Notes under the pieces: generated by a model
The model's database searches: none
What the model saw: the letters and a program-made list of their open reading frames with translations, nothing else
What the model was told of the DNA's origin: nothing
Translations under genes and position numbers: made by a program
From: Tricholoma matsutake
Lineage: Eukaryota; Basidiomycota; Agaricomycetes; Agaricales; Tricholomataceae
NCBI GenBank assembly: GCA_026075535.2
Contig: AP026538.1
Span: 682,001 to 746,000 of the forward strand
Length of the DNA: 64,000 nucleotides
Direction: 5' to 3'
Shown: positions 42,366-53,468 of the stretch, in pieces
Numbering within the stretch: position 1 is the stretch's first letter
Layout of the letters: every line of letters starts with the position of its first letter

Positions 42366-44248
42366 AAAATGAAATGCCACAGCTCAGCAATCTGGGATTT
42401 GACAGCAAGTGCATGATCAGTTGTCTTGGTGAATACTGTCACCCAAGATTGTTGAAATCCTACAAGGACTTTTCATATAAGGTTGAGTAGTAGACATATC
42501 TTCATGCTCGGTCTGATAAGCAGCAGAGCAGGGAGAATCACATAGGTGTAACTAGTCGAGAGTGTAGAATTAGAGAGCTGTTGAACGTTAAAGCTTCTAG
42601 TGCTTCCAGAAGCCCCTACAGAAGCCGTAGGTCAGGCCAGTCAGGACATATTCAGGAATGTAATAACACTAACAGCCAGGTCTTGGCTTGGTTGTAACGT
42701 CCGATTGAGGATAGGAAAATGTTCAACCCTCCCATCTTCCCATCCAAACAACGATACCCATCTCCCCATTCTCAACCTCATCCACCCCCACACGCCTCCA
42801 CAGCACAATATACCCTCCCACAGCTCGGAAGCTTCAACAAATCACACACCTGCATACGCCTTCACTACTATGCAAACTGCTCTGATCAGTACAACAGCCT
42901 TAGGGAGGACATATGAAGACAGAAATGCACCTCCCGCATGCGCGTCTTGACCACTGGGTACTGCTGTCCAATTGAGGTGATGTCGATGTGCAAGGCTACA
43001 TCACTTTTGTAGTCTTTGGCCTTCATTTCGGATGTCGTCTGCATCTTCCTCTTTTTCATGTGCTTGACTCAGAAGTGGGGGATGATGGCGGACGATAGTC
43101 ATTGTCAACTTCCCCATGTTGTGAGTGAGATCTTAATGAAGGGCTTGGGGTTGAAATCGGTACCAACACAGATTTTCCCTCCTGTTGGAGACAATGCGGG
43201 GAGCGAGGAAGGAGAGACGAGTGCTTTGGGAATTGTATGCGGTGGGCTTGGGCAATGGGCACAAGCTTCCTCAGTGTGGCTTGACTCTGATCCAGGGCAC
43301 CGTCCTCAAGTGCGGACAGAGGGTTCACCTTCTTTCCAATTCCGGAACTAGCTGCACCTTGGCTGCACCGCGATGAGGAGGCAAGAACATAATCATCCTC
43401 CTTGCCAATGTTGCACTCATCCCCGTCTTCAGCTTGGCCGTTACTGATGTTTTGGACGTTCCGACGTTTGGCTTTAGTTCCTCCTAGGTACCGGTAAGCG
43501 CTTACCACCAGATATCAATGATACATCCAGAATACTTCACGAGCCATACGTTGATGCTTTTGTGTGACGTCTGGTCACATCCTTCATCCCTACACTGTTG
43601 TTAGTATCTTTCTGGTATCAAAGAGAATATACCTCAATACTTCCACGTTATCCAGCATGCACTATGGTGGAGGTATCATATCCATGGCCACCTGTTTTAC
43701 TCTACCATACAGTCAGGATACTGATGTAGAAGTATTCTATCTATTTCCTCTATATTTCTTGATTACTGCTGGCCCGGTATCCTAAATGTTTCCTACCAGT
43801 ATGGTGGTAATATCTTCACAATACTATGACCTGAAAATCCTCAGACTACTATACTATTTGCATACCTCCTGCATATCTCTGGCAAAGTATCTTGATGTTA
43901 TCCTAACAATATTATGAATGGTATGTTGGAAATACAGAGTTAAACTATGTCAATACCAGTAAGATACTGCCTCCTCAGTACATGAAAATTATTTTGGGCC
44001 TTGTCTTCAATAGTCTACCAGAGGTATTCAAATGTTATATTGACAGTAACTGGGAAGTATTTTGCCAATTCTGGATAGGAAATCCAGCATAATGTTACAA
44101 TACTTACTTGTTACTGACATGAGGGTATGGTAGTCCACCACCAACATACTTCCAACATACTTCCTCATAAGTATCCTGACGGTATTAGGAATACTTCCAA
44201 CATACTTACATAATACCCCATCAGGAGTATTGTGTCCTGCACCCAGTG
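42366..44248 (+). repeat. left arm of the giant inverted repeat, innermost part (segment A)
   Basis: Reverse complement of 46,785 to about 48,660. The translated frames in 43,016-43,785 are the same residue for residue in both arms. The inner boundary is CACCCAGTG at 44,248. The last 700 bp is rich in AGTAT/GGATACT/ATACTTCC motifs. Confidence 0.95.
43056..43508 (-). CDS. conserved 150-codon arm ORF, left copy
   Basis: Starts at a non-ATG codon and reads AYRYLGGTKAKRRNVQNIS with Ser/Pro-rich content. After a stop the sense resumes in DVALHIDITSIGQQYPVVK (42,900-43,050 region). Identical in the two arms. No recognised domain. It may be part of a transposon or host gene, and the open frame could simply reflect recent gene conversion. 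Confidence 0.3.
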   Translation of the reverse strand: MVSAYRYLGGTKAKRRNVQNISNGQAEDGDECNIGKEDDYVLASSSRCSQGAASSGIGKKVNPLSALEDGALDQSQATLRKLVPIAQAHRIQFPKHSSLLPRSPHCLQQEGKSVLVPISTPSPSLRSHSQHGEVDNDYRPPSSPTSESST

Positions 44249-45085
44249 GTAGCTAGAATGTTACCGACTCACGCTTCCTTTTTCTTGACTTGGTCTTCGG
44301 GACCAATGTCGCCATCTTTGCATTCACTGGAAATGAGTTTGTTGACCTTGCTTCAGCTATAGCAGCCTCGTGGTCACGCTTTCACTGGCAAGGATCAAGG
44401 GCCACGCGATACACTTGAGAAGCTCTTGGGACCTTTTGAAAGGTTTGTTGATGGGCAGTTCAACAGTTGTGGACAAACAAACACAACAATTTTTAGTGAC
44501 CCAATTTTAGAAGCCGGCGCAAACATCTGGATGCCTCGAAAACTGTCAAAACATGTAGAATAGAGTCTAGTGATGTTTCTACAAGCCAATTTCTTTATTT
44601 CAAAAAAGTTAGGTCAGGCACCTCAAAAATTTGGCCACCCCCCAAAAGAAATCAGAAAAATTATGAAAAATAGCACAATCAACTCCTTTTGATTGGTTGC
44701 ATCTGATCCTGTAATAAAATTTAGGCTACATCGAATTGATCGTCCGTAATAAAATGGATAAACTTGACCAAAAAAGGAAATTTTTAGTGGAATTGCTCTA
44801 AATTTTGCCCCGTAATGCAGTGTTTTTGGGGCAAAGACAACAACTTTTCCATACAGTTTACTGCCTGAAATTTGCCAAAAGAAGGGTTTGGTTGGAAAAA
44901 ATTTGTGCAGATCAATTTGGCCTCTGCACAAATTAGGTGGTGACTAAGAGAACTGCGATGTAGAAATTACGTGGTGGCTCAGATTGGGCTCGGCATCAAG
45001 TATTGATAAGCCACTGATATCAAGTCGTATCGTACAAAGATGCTAACCCCACCAATTGCAACTCCTGAATTGCCGTAGACTGACT
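44249..45085. other. left part of the palindrome spacer
   Basis: AT-rich single-copy sequence between the left arm and the spacer gene. A minus-strand frame at 44,623-44,931 (KVVVFAPKTLHYGAKF) has no recognised domain. No repeat ends were seen. Confidence 0.4.
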
Positions 45086-46576
45086 ATGTACTCAACCCTT
45101 GAAGCCTCGTTTCCTCGCACTCCACCCCCATCCCCTCCAAAACATGGCAGAGTCTCTTCTAATGTGCTTGGTCAGAAAGCCATGCCACACTCAGTGGGCC
45201 AAAACAAAACAGTTTCTCCAGATCTAGAGGGTCTTGCCAATTATGGCACTACCAGTCTTCCAACGCCTCACCCCTCATTGGACTCCCCCGACAACCTACA
45301 ACGCCTGCCTTCATCTCTCCCCTCAGATCCTACCGATCCCACCGTAATTGCCCCTTCTACACCTTGGTCCTCATTAGAATCTACCAACCAATCCCGCGCC
45401 CCATCCTTTGATCAAGTTATATCTAGGCTGAAGCCACTACTGGATGGGACCAGCTGGGACAGCTGGAGAGTGCCAGATATCTATTGTGGGCATCTCATCC
45501 GACATCATTGATAATTTATGGGCAAAGTCCAGAGCGGGAGAGTTGCCAGGTTGGGAGAATCTCCGGCACATCGGGTTCTCTAGTTCATGGCAAGTCTAAC
45601 AACATCGAAGGATCAATTTCTTGGGAGACAAGTTGATTGTGCACTACCCGACATTTGGACATGAAATCATGTCTACTCTCTTCTTCAGCATCAACGCCAA
45701 TGACACCGAAGGTCACTCTTTGTTCTCGGTTGATGCAGGCTTAGTGCGCCTGGGAGGCTCTACAGATGTTGATTTGGAAGATGGTGGCAAGAGTCCAGAT
45801 TTCAGTCTGTACGAGGACCACCCTACAAAGCAACCCCTAACGCAAGCATGGCTGACAGTTGTCTGGGAAGTGGCCTATAGTGAGAATGAGCGGAAACTTG
45901 CGTATGATCTTGGGAGATATGTTGCTTGTTCCCTCAGCAGGGTGCAGCTAGCAATCGGTATGAAGATTGAGCGCAATCCTGCTGCGCCAGTGCGACAACA
46001 ATCACGAGGCTTGAAGAAGGTGACATGTGCATTCTGGGAAGCAGACTACGCCAAAACGTTTGCGACCTTGGAAGAGTCGGGCTCACAATTATTGAATCAC
46101 CTAATGAGATGTGATAGTCATGCCGATGAGGCTAGTGACTATGTTGTGCCTGCCACCACTAAGTTTTCATGTGTATCAAAATTCGAGGGAAAGTACGTAA
46201 AGTTTGTGGTTTCCCAACATGCTCTGTACACGGGAAGCACCTTTCCTCTGGTATGCCTCGCCACTCACTAGTATCTACGTTTGGGTTGTAGATTCTTCCA
46301 GAAGAACCAAATGGGCCCGCAGCAATGATCATTCTAAACAAGCATCTCTATCGTACTTCCGAGGTGGAGAATCAAGACAAGCCCACAATAACCATTCCAT
46401 TTTCAACACTTCGACACATAATCAGCGCTCACAAAAAACAGCAGAATTACTTCGAAATCAGCTGCCAGATCAAGAAGCGTCCATATGAGGGAGGGGACTT
46501 AAATGAAAAGAAGAATAAAGAGGATGTTGCTGGAGAAATCAAACACTTGAAAAAGCCTCGCACAGCAGATGCCTAG
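45086..46576 (+). pseudogene. spacer gene: unknown basidiomycete-type protein, possibly nuclease-fold
   Basis: The ATG at 45,086 opens a Pro/Ser-rich N-terminus (FPRTPPPSPPKHGR). After a frame change near 45,480 the sense continues (DIIDNLWAKSRAGELPGWEN), then past a TAA near 45,597 into a 217-codon frame containing SPDFSLY ... TVVWEVAYSENERKLAYDLG and RVQLAIGMKIE. A clean 41 bp intron (46,251-46,291, GTATG...TGTAG) leads to the last exon, ending at 46,576 with a basic tail (KKRPYE ... KHLKKPR). The PD...x-V-x-E-V spacing recalls Uma2-like restriction-endonuclease folds, which is inference only. The frame change and stop suggest decay, unless there is an unrecognised intron. Confidence 0.5.
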
Positions 46577-47524
46577 GCTGCTCCTGATGTAAGTTAGTTA
46601 GACCACATAATGCAACCTGCTAACTCATTACTCAAGGATGCAACACTCTTCTCTTCCATTCTCAGAACTTTGATACCGCCCTTGCTTATGCCTATGAATA
46701 TTACTTTTTTCAACATGTTTTTTTGCCTCCGCTGAATTGGAGATACTTGTTGTTAGACAATGGCTTCAAATCTATTTCTAAATACACTGGGTGCAGGACA
46801 CAATACTCCTGATGGGGTATTATGTAAGTATGTTGGAAGTATTCCTAATACCGTCAGGATACTTATGAGGAAGTATGTTGGAAGTATGTTGGTGGTGGAC
46901 TACCATACCCTCATGTCAGTAACAAGTAAGTATTGTAACATTATGCTGGATTTCCTATCCAGAATTGGCAAAATACTTCCCAGTTACTGTCAATATAACA
47001 TTTGAATACCTCTGGTAGACTATTGAAGACAAGGCCCAAAATAATTTTCATGTACTGAGGAGGCAGTATCTTACTGGTATTGACATAGTTTAACTCTGTA
47101 TTTCCAACATACCATTCATAATATTGTTAGGATAACATCAAGATACTTTGCCAGAGATATGCAGGAGGTATGCAAATAGTATAGTAGTCTGAGGATTTTC
47201 AGGTCATAGTATTGTGAAGATATTACCACCATACTGGTAGGAAACATTTAGGATACCGGGCCAGCAGTAATCAAGAAATATAGAGGAAATAGATAGAATA
47301 CTTCTACATCAGTATCCTGACTGTATGGTAGAGTAAAACAGGTGGCCATGGATATGATACCTCCACCATAGTGCATGCTGGATAACGTGGAAGTATTGAG
47401 GTATATTCTCTTTGATACCAGAAAGATACTAACAACAGTGTAGGGATGAAGGATGTGACCAGACGTCACACAAAAGCATCAACGTATGGCTCGTGAAGTA
47501 TTCTGGATGTATCATTGATATCTG

Positions 47525-47977
47525 GTGGTAAGCGCTTACCGGTACCTAGGAGGAACTAAAGCCAAACGTCGGAACGTCCAAAACATCAGTAACGGCCAAG
47601 CTGAAGACGGGGATGAGTGCAACATTGGCAAGGAGGATGATTATGTTCTTGCCTCCTCATCGCGGTGCAGCCAAGGTGCAGCTAGTTCCGGAATTGGAAA
47701 GAAGGTGAACCCTCTGTCCGCACTTGAGGACGGTGCCCTGGATCAGAGTCAAGCCACACTGAGGAAGCTTGTGCCCATTGCCCAAGCCCACCGCATACAA
47801 TTCCCAAAGCACTCGTCTCTCCTTCCTCGCTCCCCGCATTGTCTCCAACAGGAGGGAAAATCTGTGTTGGTACCGATTTCAACCCCAAGCCCTTCATTAA
47901 GATCTCACTCACAACATGGGGAAGTTGACAATGACTATCGTCCGCCATCATCCCCCACTTCTGAGTCAAGCACATGA
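47525..47977 (+). CDS. conserved 150-codon arm ORF, right copy
   Basis: The translation is the same, residue for residue, as the left-arm frame (43,056-43,508). It begins within the palindromic GGTAAGCGCTTACC block (47,527-47,540). No recognised domain. Confidence 0.3.
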   Translation: MVSAYRYLGGTKAKRRNVQNISNGQAEDGDECNIGKEDDYVLASSSRCSQGAASSGIGKKVNPLSALEDGALDQSQATLRKLVPIAQAHRIQFPKHSSLLPRSPHCLQQEGKSVLVPISTPSPSLRSHSQHGEVDNDYRPPSSPTSESST

Positions 47978-50496
47978 AAAAGAGGAAGATGCAGACGACA
48001 TCCGAAATGAAGGCCAAAGACTACAAAAGTGATGTAGCCTTGCACATCGACATCACCTCAATTGGACAGCAGTACCCAGTGGTCAAGACGCGCATGCGGG
48101 AGGTGCATTTCTGTCTTCATATGTCCTCCCTAAGGCTGTTGTACTGATCAGAGCAGTTTGCATAGTAGTGAAGGCGTATGCAGGTGTGTGATTTGTTGAA
48201 GCTTCCGAGCTGTGGGAGGGTATATTGTGCTGTGGAGGCGTGTGGGGGTGGATGAGGTTGAGAATGGGGAGATGGGTATCGTTGTTTGGATGGGAAGATG
48301 GGAGGGTTGAACATTTTCCTATCCTCAATCGGATGTTACAACCAAGCCAAGACCCGGCTGTTAGTGTTATTACATTCCTGAATATGTCCTGACTGGCCTG
48401 ACCTACAGCTTCTGTAGGGGCTTCTGGAAGCACTAGAAGCTTTAACGTTCAACAGCTCTCTAATTCTACACTCTCGACTAGTTACACCTATGCGATTCTC
48501 CCTGCTCTGCTGCTTATCAGACCGAGCATGAAGATACGTCTACTACTCAACCTTATATGAAAAGTCCTTGTAGGATTTCAACAATCTTGGGTGACAGTAT
48601 TCACCAAGACAACTGATCATGCACTTGCTGTCCAATCCCAGATTGCTGAGCTGTGGTGTTTCATTTTGTCGTAGAAGGAACGAGAGTTGGTGAAGACATG
48701 GATCAGATAAGCGATGGAAAGTAGGTTGTGTGGGGAATAAATGAATGACTATGCAGGATATTGTACAACAATTGGGCGGGACATCTGTCACGATTGTCAC
48801 ATCACACTTCAAGTTCATGGACTCTTCCTGATATACGTCCATGTCGTCATTGGAATCAAAGATAAACAAGCTGGAATATTTGATGGGTACTTTTGGATGG
48901 GCAGCAGCATCCCTCCTATTGACAAGGATATGTCCACCATGGCCACATCGCATCCATCTCTACTTGACTCTGATATTGAGAAAGTAACAGGGGTGACAAA
49001 CTTGGAAAGTGGAGTACCAGTAAGGCCTGATATGGAATGTCGACATGATCATCTTAGTGATAGTCTTGTTCTTTCTGTCGATTGAGCATGCACTTGATGG
49101 CGTCTTGGAAAATGGTGGTCTGGTCCCTGGGGTGTAAGGCCAATTCTGGACGAACCAGTTCCGTCCTGAGGTCGAGGGCCCTCCATCTTCTTGGGCTTCT
49201 TCTTGTCAATGAGAAGTTCCTCATCTACTTTGTCATTGAGGCCAGATTGACCAATGCCATGCATTTTGCCCATAGTTGCTGAGACTGATCCATACAATCC
49301 TTTTGACTTTCTTGTGCTACGATAACTTTCTCGGCATCACCACAGGACCTACACAGGCTTGCGATCTTGGTAAATATGATCATCAATGTTAACCGCGACC
49401 AGAACATGTGTTCAGTGGCACAGCGAAGGTCTGAGTATAGATGGAAGTATTGGAAGTGTGGAGCGGTTGCATACCTTCAACTGGAAGGTGTGAACCACCC
49501 TCCAACTGGGCACGAGGCCAAGCGAGCTCTGTGATGGATTCTGTCAGGAATGCTCTTGGTGGTACATCTACACATCTTCTGTTCAACAACACTAATTTGC
49601 CCACTAGTACTACAACTTTCAATGGGCGTGCAGGTAAGTTGAGAACGGTCGAATACAACCAGAACAGAGTTCATCAATGGCGATGGCACCAAGAACAACG
49701 TGGCTGAAATGAGAAAAACCAATGGCATCGTGATCGTTGTAGCAAACCCCCGCCCACAGATCTAGAGTAAACACAGGGCAGAGCCACAACACCAGTCTCC
49801 ATTGTTGGGCACAACCACCAAGAGTGAATTAGTCATCCTGGCAAATGAAAAGCAATGCAGAACACGACTAAACGTATAACCAGACGAAGAAGCTACACAG
49901 CATTATATTCGCCCAAAGAATAAAGATTGCAATGATTTTAGACTAAAGAGCAGAACTGCATTTTCAAACCTACAGAGATACGCTCCTGCATGTCGACATT
50001 TCAGCGGGTGCCAAAAAGGAGGTGTAGAGTGTACAGCTGCAGCGGATTCCCACGCAGGGATTGAAACAAAATGGAAAAAGGAAAGGATTTGTGGCTGAAA
50101 TCCCAACAAACAAATGATATAGATGCAGCGGAATCCCACGCAGAATTGATAAGGTAGGAAACGAGGAGCAGCCCTTATGGCGCTAATTCTATTTAGAGAA
50201 GAGAATAGATCTAGAGACAATTGGGTATGTGGGCCGTGGACGACGCCGCCCTTCAGGAGAAACCAAGAAGATGCCATGAGACTGTGGGCCACAAGGAGCA
50301 GGAGCAGGTCATAAAGTAGTCTAGATCGACGGACAGCACAATAAAGTTCATACGTCCAACACGTGTAGCCTTCAAAGGGCTCGGTCATTTCTAGGTGGAC
50401 AATCCATCCTTGACATACCACAGCTAGAGACAAAAATATGAATGATGTTCAAACCATAAAATAAGCAAAAAAATCACATATGGGTTCTCCGTTATT

Positions 50497-50718
50497 TTGC
50501 CCTCTGGCAGGTTCTTTTGCGACGTTTTGAAAAAGGTAGCCAAACGTGGCGACGTCATTGCACCTTCTAACCTCAGAATCAGTCCTGAAAGTCATTCCTT
50601 TAATTTTCCCAATGCGCCATCGGCAGTTCGAGAAATATGGTGTTGTATCGCTGCATCTTCCGGTATTATGTTAGCATCGTCTTTGCAAGAATATCCACAG
50701 TTCAGATTGCAATTATGA
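50497..50718 (+). CDS. conserved 73-codon ORF, right-arm copy
   Basis: Equivalent of the left-arm frame at 38,957-39,178, with about four residue differences. Function unknown. Confidence 0.3.
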   Translation: MPSGRFFCDVLKKVAKRGDVIAPSNLRISPESHSFNFPNAPSAVREIWCCIAASSGIMLASSLQEYPQFRLQL

Positions 50719-50740
50719 CGTAGGTAAGGAAGGGTACTTA

Positions 50741-51228
50741 CAAAAACAATGGTCACAATTTCAGGGTGGCAGTTATGCCACACCTTGTGACAGGACGTAC
50801 TAGGACGTACTCATGAGGAGACCTGATTAGCATGAGAGATCCTGCACTTACCAAGCAATGGTCATGATTTCAGGGTGGTAGTTGTGCCACACCTTTCTTG
50901 TGACAGGACGTACTAGGACGTACTTGTGAGGGGACCTGATGAGCATGGGAGAAGGACAATCACATAGGTAAGAGGAGGCACTTACAAATGCAACGGTCAC
51001 AATTGCAGAGGGGCAGTTGTGCCGCGCCTTTCCTGTAACAGGACGTACTAGGACATACTTGTGATGAGACCTGATGAGCATGGGAGACAATCATCAATTA
51101 TTCCATATGCGAGAATGATAAGGGAAGGTACTTACACCATAATAGTCACCACATCACAGTGCCCATGGTGTCACACCTGTCCTATGATGGTACGTACTAG
51201 GATGTACAGTCGTATATCGTATAGTGCA
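50741..51228 (-). repeat. minisatellite, about four units of 110-150 bp
   Basis: Units start at about 50,741, 50,852, 50,986 and 51,136. On the minus strand each has GTAAGT near its start, then ATGCTCATCAGGTC, GTACGTCCTAGTACGTCCTG and a GTGGCACAACT...CACCCTGAAAT block. The last unit is the most diverged. The left arm has the same array, split by Gypsy-3. Confidence 0.8.
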
Positions 51229-51740
51229 CCATTGTCCTGATAGATCTGTCACATTCGTGAGTTTCTAAGGTCATAGCATGAACTATAGCACTGAAGTCAC
51301 ATACCACAAATACAATTGATTGGCATTTTAATATTCACTTGAATTCCCATTGTGCGCCTACGCTAAGACGATTTAGAGTAGCAGAATGGTATAGATCTGT
51401 CAACAACTAAGACTCGATGCATGATGAGCAGCATGCGCAAGAGGAAGCACAGCTTCTTCTCCACCACAAGTGCACGAATTCTAACTGCATGGGAGGGCAA
51501 GAATGAGTGACGCATCATGAACATGAATGTTCAAAGAGGAATGTAAACTCTGCTTAAAGCAAAGAGAGTTGTTGACTGCACTAATCACGGCGGTTTCCCA
51601 CGCTGGAACATTGCAGGATCAAATGTGATAGAACGCAGTGCGTATGCATGATGACTGAGATGCAGCAAATGACAGGAACAGTGATCATCACAGCTGTTTC
51701 CCATGCTAAATTGGTTCCTTCCGGACTGACATGACGTCAG

Positions 51741-52184
51741 ATGGTGAACACAGCAGCAACTGTACTCCAGAATAACTCCTGGCCAGTCTCTTTGATCTGT
51801 CCTACAATCCGGGTCTTGGATAATGAAAATGCAGAATTCAAAACCCTCCTAGAAGCGATGCTGCAGAAATCCACGCAGAAGGGAGGAACATTTTACTATG
51901 TATATCAGGACAAATTGAAGGTGGAAGTGATGCTGCAGAAATCCATGCAGAAGGGAGGATAATCGTAAATGTATATCAAGATAAAATGGTCGAAGTACTG
52001 GAGAGTTGAACATAGACTTGCAAGCTACAAGACAGAGGTGAAAAGTGGTAAGCTCATCATAGCTTCCGAGTCATCCAGAGATCCACACGTTCTCCAAGTG
52101 CAAAGGATGAAATTCAGCAAAATGGCTGTGGATGACATGACTTTGATGGTTGTTCATCAGGAAAACATGGAGACACAGAAATAA
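51741..52184 (+). pseudogene. unknown coding remnant with internal tandem repeat
   Basis: Frames 51,741-51,962 and 51,969-52,184 read ENAEFKTLLEAMLQKST and RLASYKTEVKSGKLIIAS. A direct repeat of about 69 bp carrying GATGCTGCAGAAATCCA(C/T)GCAGAAGGGAGG occurs twice. The left-arm version (20,900-21,330, minus) is similar. No family recognised. Confidence 0.35.
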
Positions 52185-52202
52185 CCTCATTCATCTCAGA
52201 CC

Positions 52203-53448
52203 TCATTTCTTACTAGACACAGGTGTAGGCTCGATGTTCCAGTAGCTTTCTGCATATTCATTAATAGCACGATCTGAACTGAACTTGCCAATCTGTAGGA
52301 TAAAGGGACTTGTTAAGACAACACAAAGAGAGCCAGCAGGAAACATTCACTCGCCTTGGCTGTAGTTTGGATCAACCTCTAGTCGTCTTGGTTGCGATAT
52401 GCTTTGTCCACCATCCCCAATGCCGCAATGTCTATACTGATGCAGCTAGGAAATGTTATGCTATATCTGACCATAGCTTAGACTCACAGGAATCAAAATC
52501 ATCCAAAAGAAGGTAGTAATCGCCTTGTCTAATGGTATTTAGAAGTCTAGATGTGAAAGTATCAGTAATCCATTGTTTGATGGAGGTTAAACATCAGGAA
52601 CTTACGGCTCATACACCCCGCCATCACTGAATATACCAGCTGAAACCTGGTTAAGGACGTTTGCCAAAGACGGGCAATGGGGATAGGCTGATACATGTGC
52701 TGGTACCGGAGGTCTTCCACAGCTCTGGAAGCGGCAGAATAAGAAATGAGAGCATCAAATAACACCAGACAATGTACAGGGTAAGGTGACCAAAGAAGAC
52801 TAGCAAGGCATCAGCAATGAGCAGTGCGGGACGATTGAATGAGACGAGTTACTAACAGACATTGCTCTCCCCGACCTATGCATAAATGAGATCAGTACGT
52901 CTCAGATGATTATAACAAACACAACACTAACTTCCTCAGCAATCTTGATATTTGCACCATCTACCTCACACCAATCAGCATCAATGCCGCAGAAGCTCAC
53001 AATGCCACAATGTACCGACAGTTCCTCCCAGACTACTCTGTCTTGCTTGCAGAGATTCTCATCCCTGCCTCGGATATCAGCCAGCACATCTTGACAACTG
53101 GGACAGAAGTGTCAGGTACTTCAAATGTGAAGTTCTGTCTTAATGGGGGCTTGCTTCTGGGGAGTAGAGCATAAGATAGTCTTTCATTTCAGGGTTGGTG
53201 TTGATGACCCTCGCGACATTGACGATGAGGCAGATTGTCTGAACATTTATTAATTGCTCGCTAACGTCAAGACGGTCATACGACAAACCAATTTCGCGAT
53301 ATAGTCTACACAGTAAATGCAGTCAGACGCAAGCACATAAGGATCATCAAGACTCACAAGCCGGAGCGCCCTTTCCAGCAAAGAATACAATGCGTTTGTT
53401 GACCTTCCTTTCAGCTGGCGACATTTTCTTTATTTCAAGGTATTTCTA
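52203..53448 (-). pseudogene. glycogen phosphorylase 3' end, right copy, with inverted exon block
   Basis: Longer than the left copy. Minus-strand exons in order: YLEIKKMSPAERKVNKRIVF (from about 53,448), FFAGKGAPA, an intron, YYIAKL, a 50 bp intron, TICLIVNVARVINTNPEMKDYL, the flipped block, [68 protein letters not shown], and a TGA at 52,203-52,205. These are consecutive C-terminal motifs of the family. Upstream of 53,448 unrelated sequence begins. The enzyme cannot be made. Confidence 0.9.
52965..53163 (+). pseudogene. flipped glycogen phosphorylase exon block (right copy)
   Basis: The plus strand reads [20 protein letters not shown], then [18 protein letters not shown] and LLLG, opposite to the rest of the gene. 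Breakpoints: GTAGAG of the KDYLMLY exon on one side, and CTAC of VDGAN on the other. The same two breakpoints occur in the left arm. Confidence 0.9.
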
Positions 53449-53468
53449 AAGGAAGCCTGTCAGACAAC

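Larger units (their letters stand above)
46785..53206 (-). repeat. right arm of the giant inverted repeat (uninterrupted)
   Basis: Reverse complement of the left arm segments A, B, C and D in the same order, lacking both gypsy elements and the 1.38 kb left-only segment. Arm length is 6422 bp, against about 6411 bp for the left arm after removing the extra DNA. It begins with CACTGGGTGCAGG at the spacer and ends inside the phosphorylase relic. Confidence 0.95.

Noticed and set aside
50741..51228. CRISPR-like array
   Set aside because: Spaced repeats of 110-150 bp with diverging units in a eukaryote are a minisatellite. There are no short uniform repeats or cas genes.
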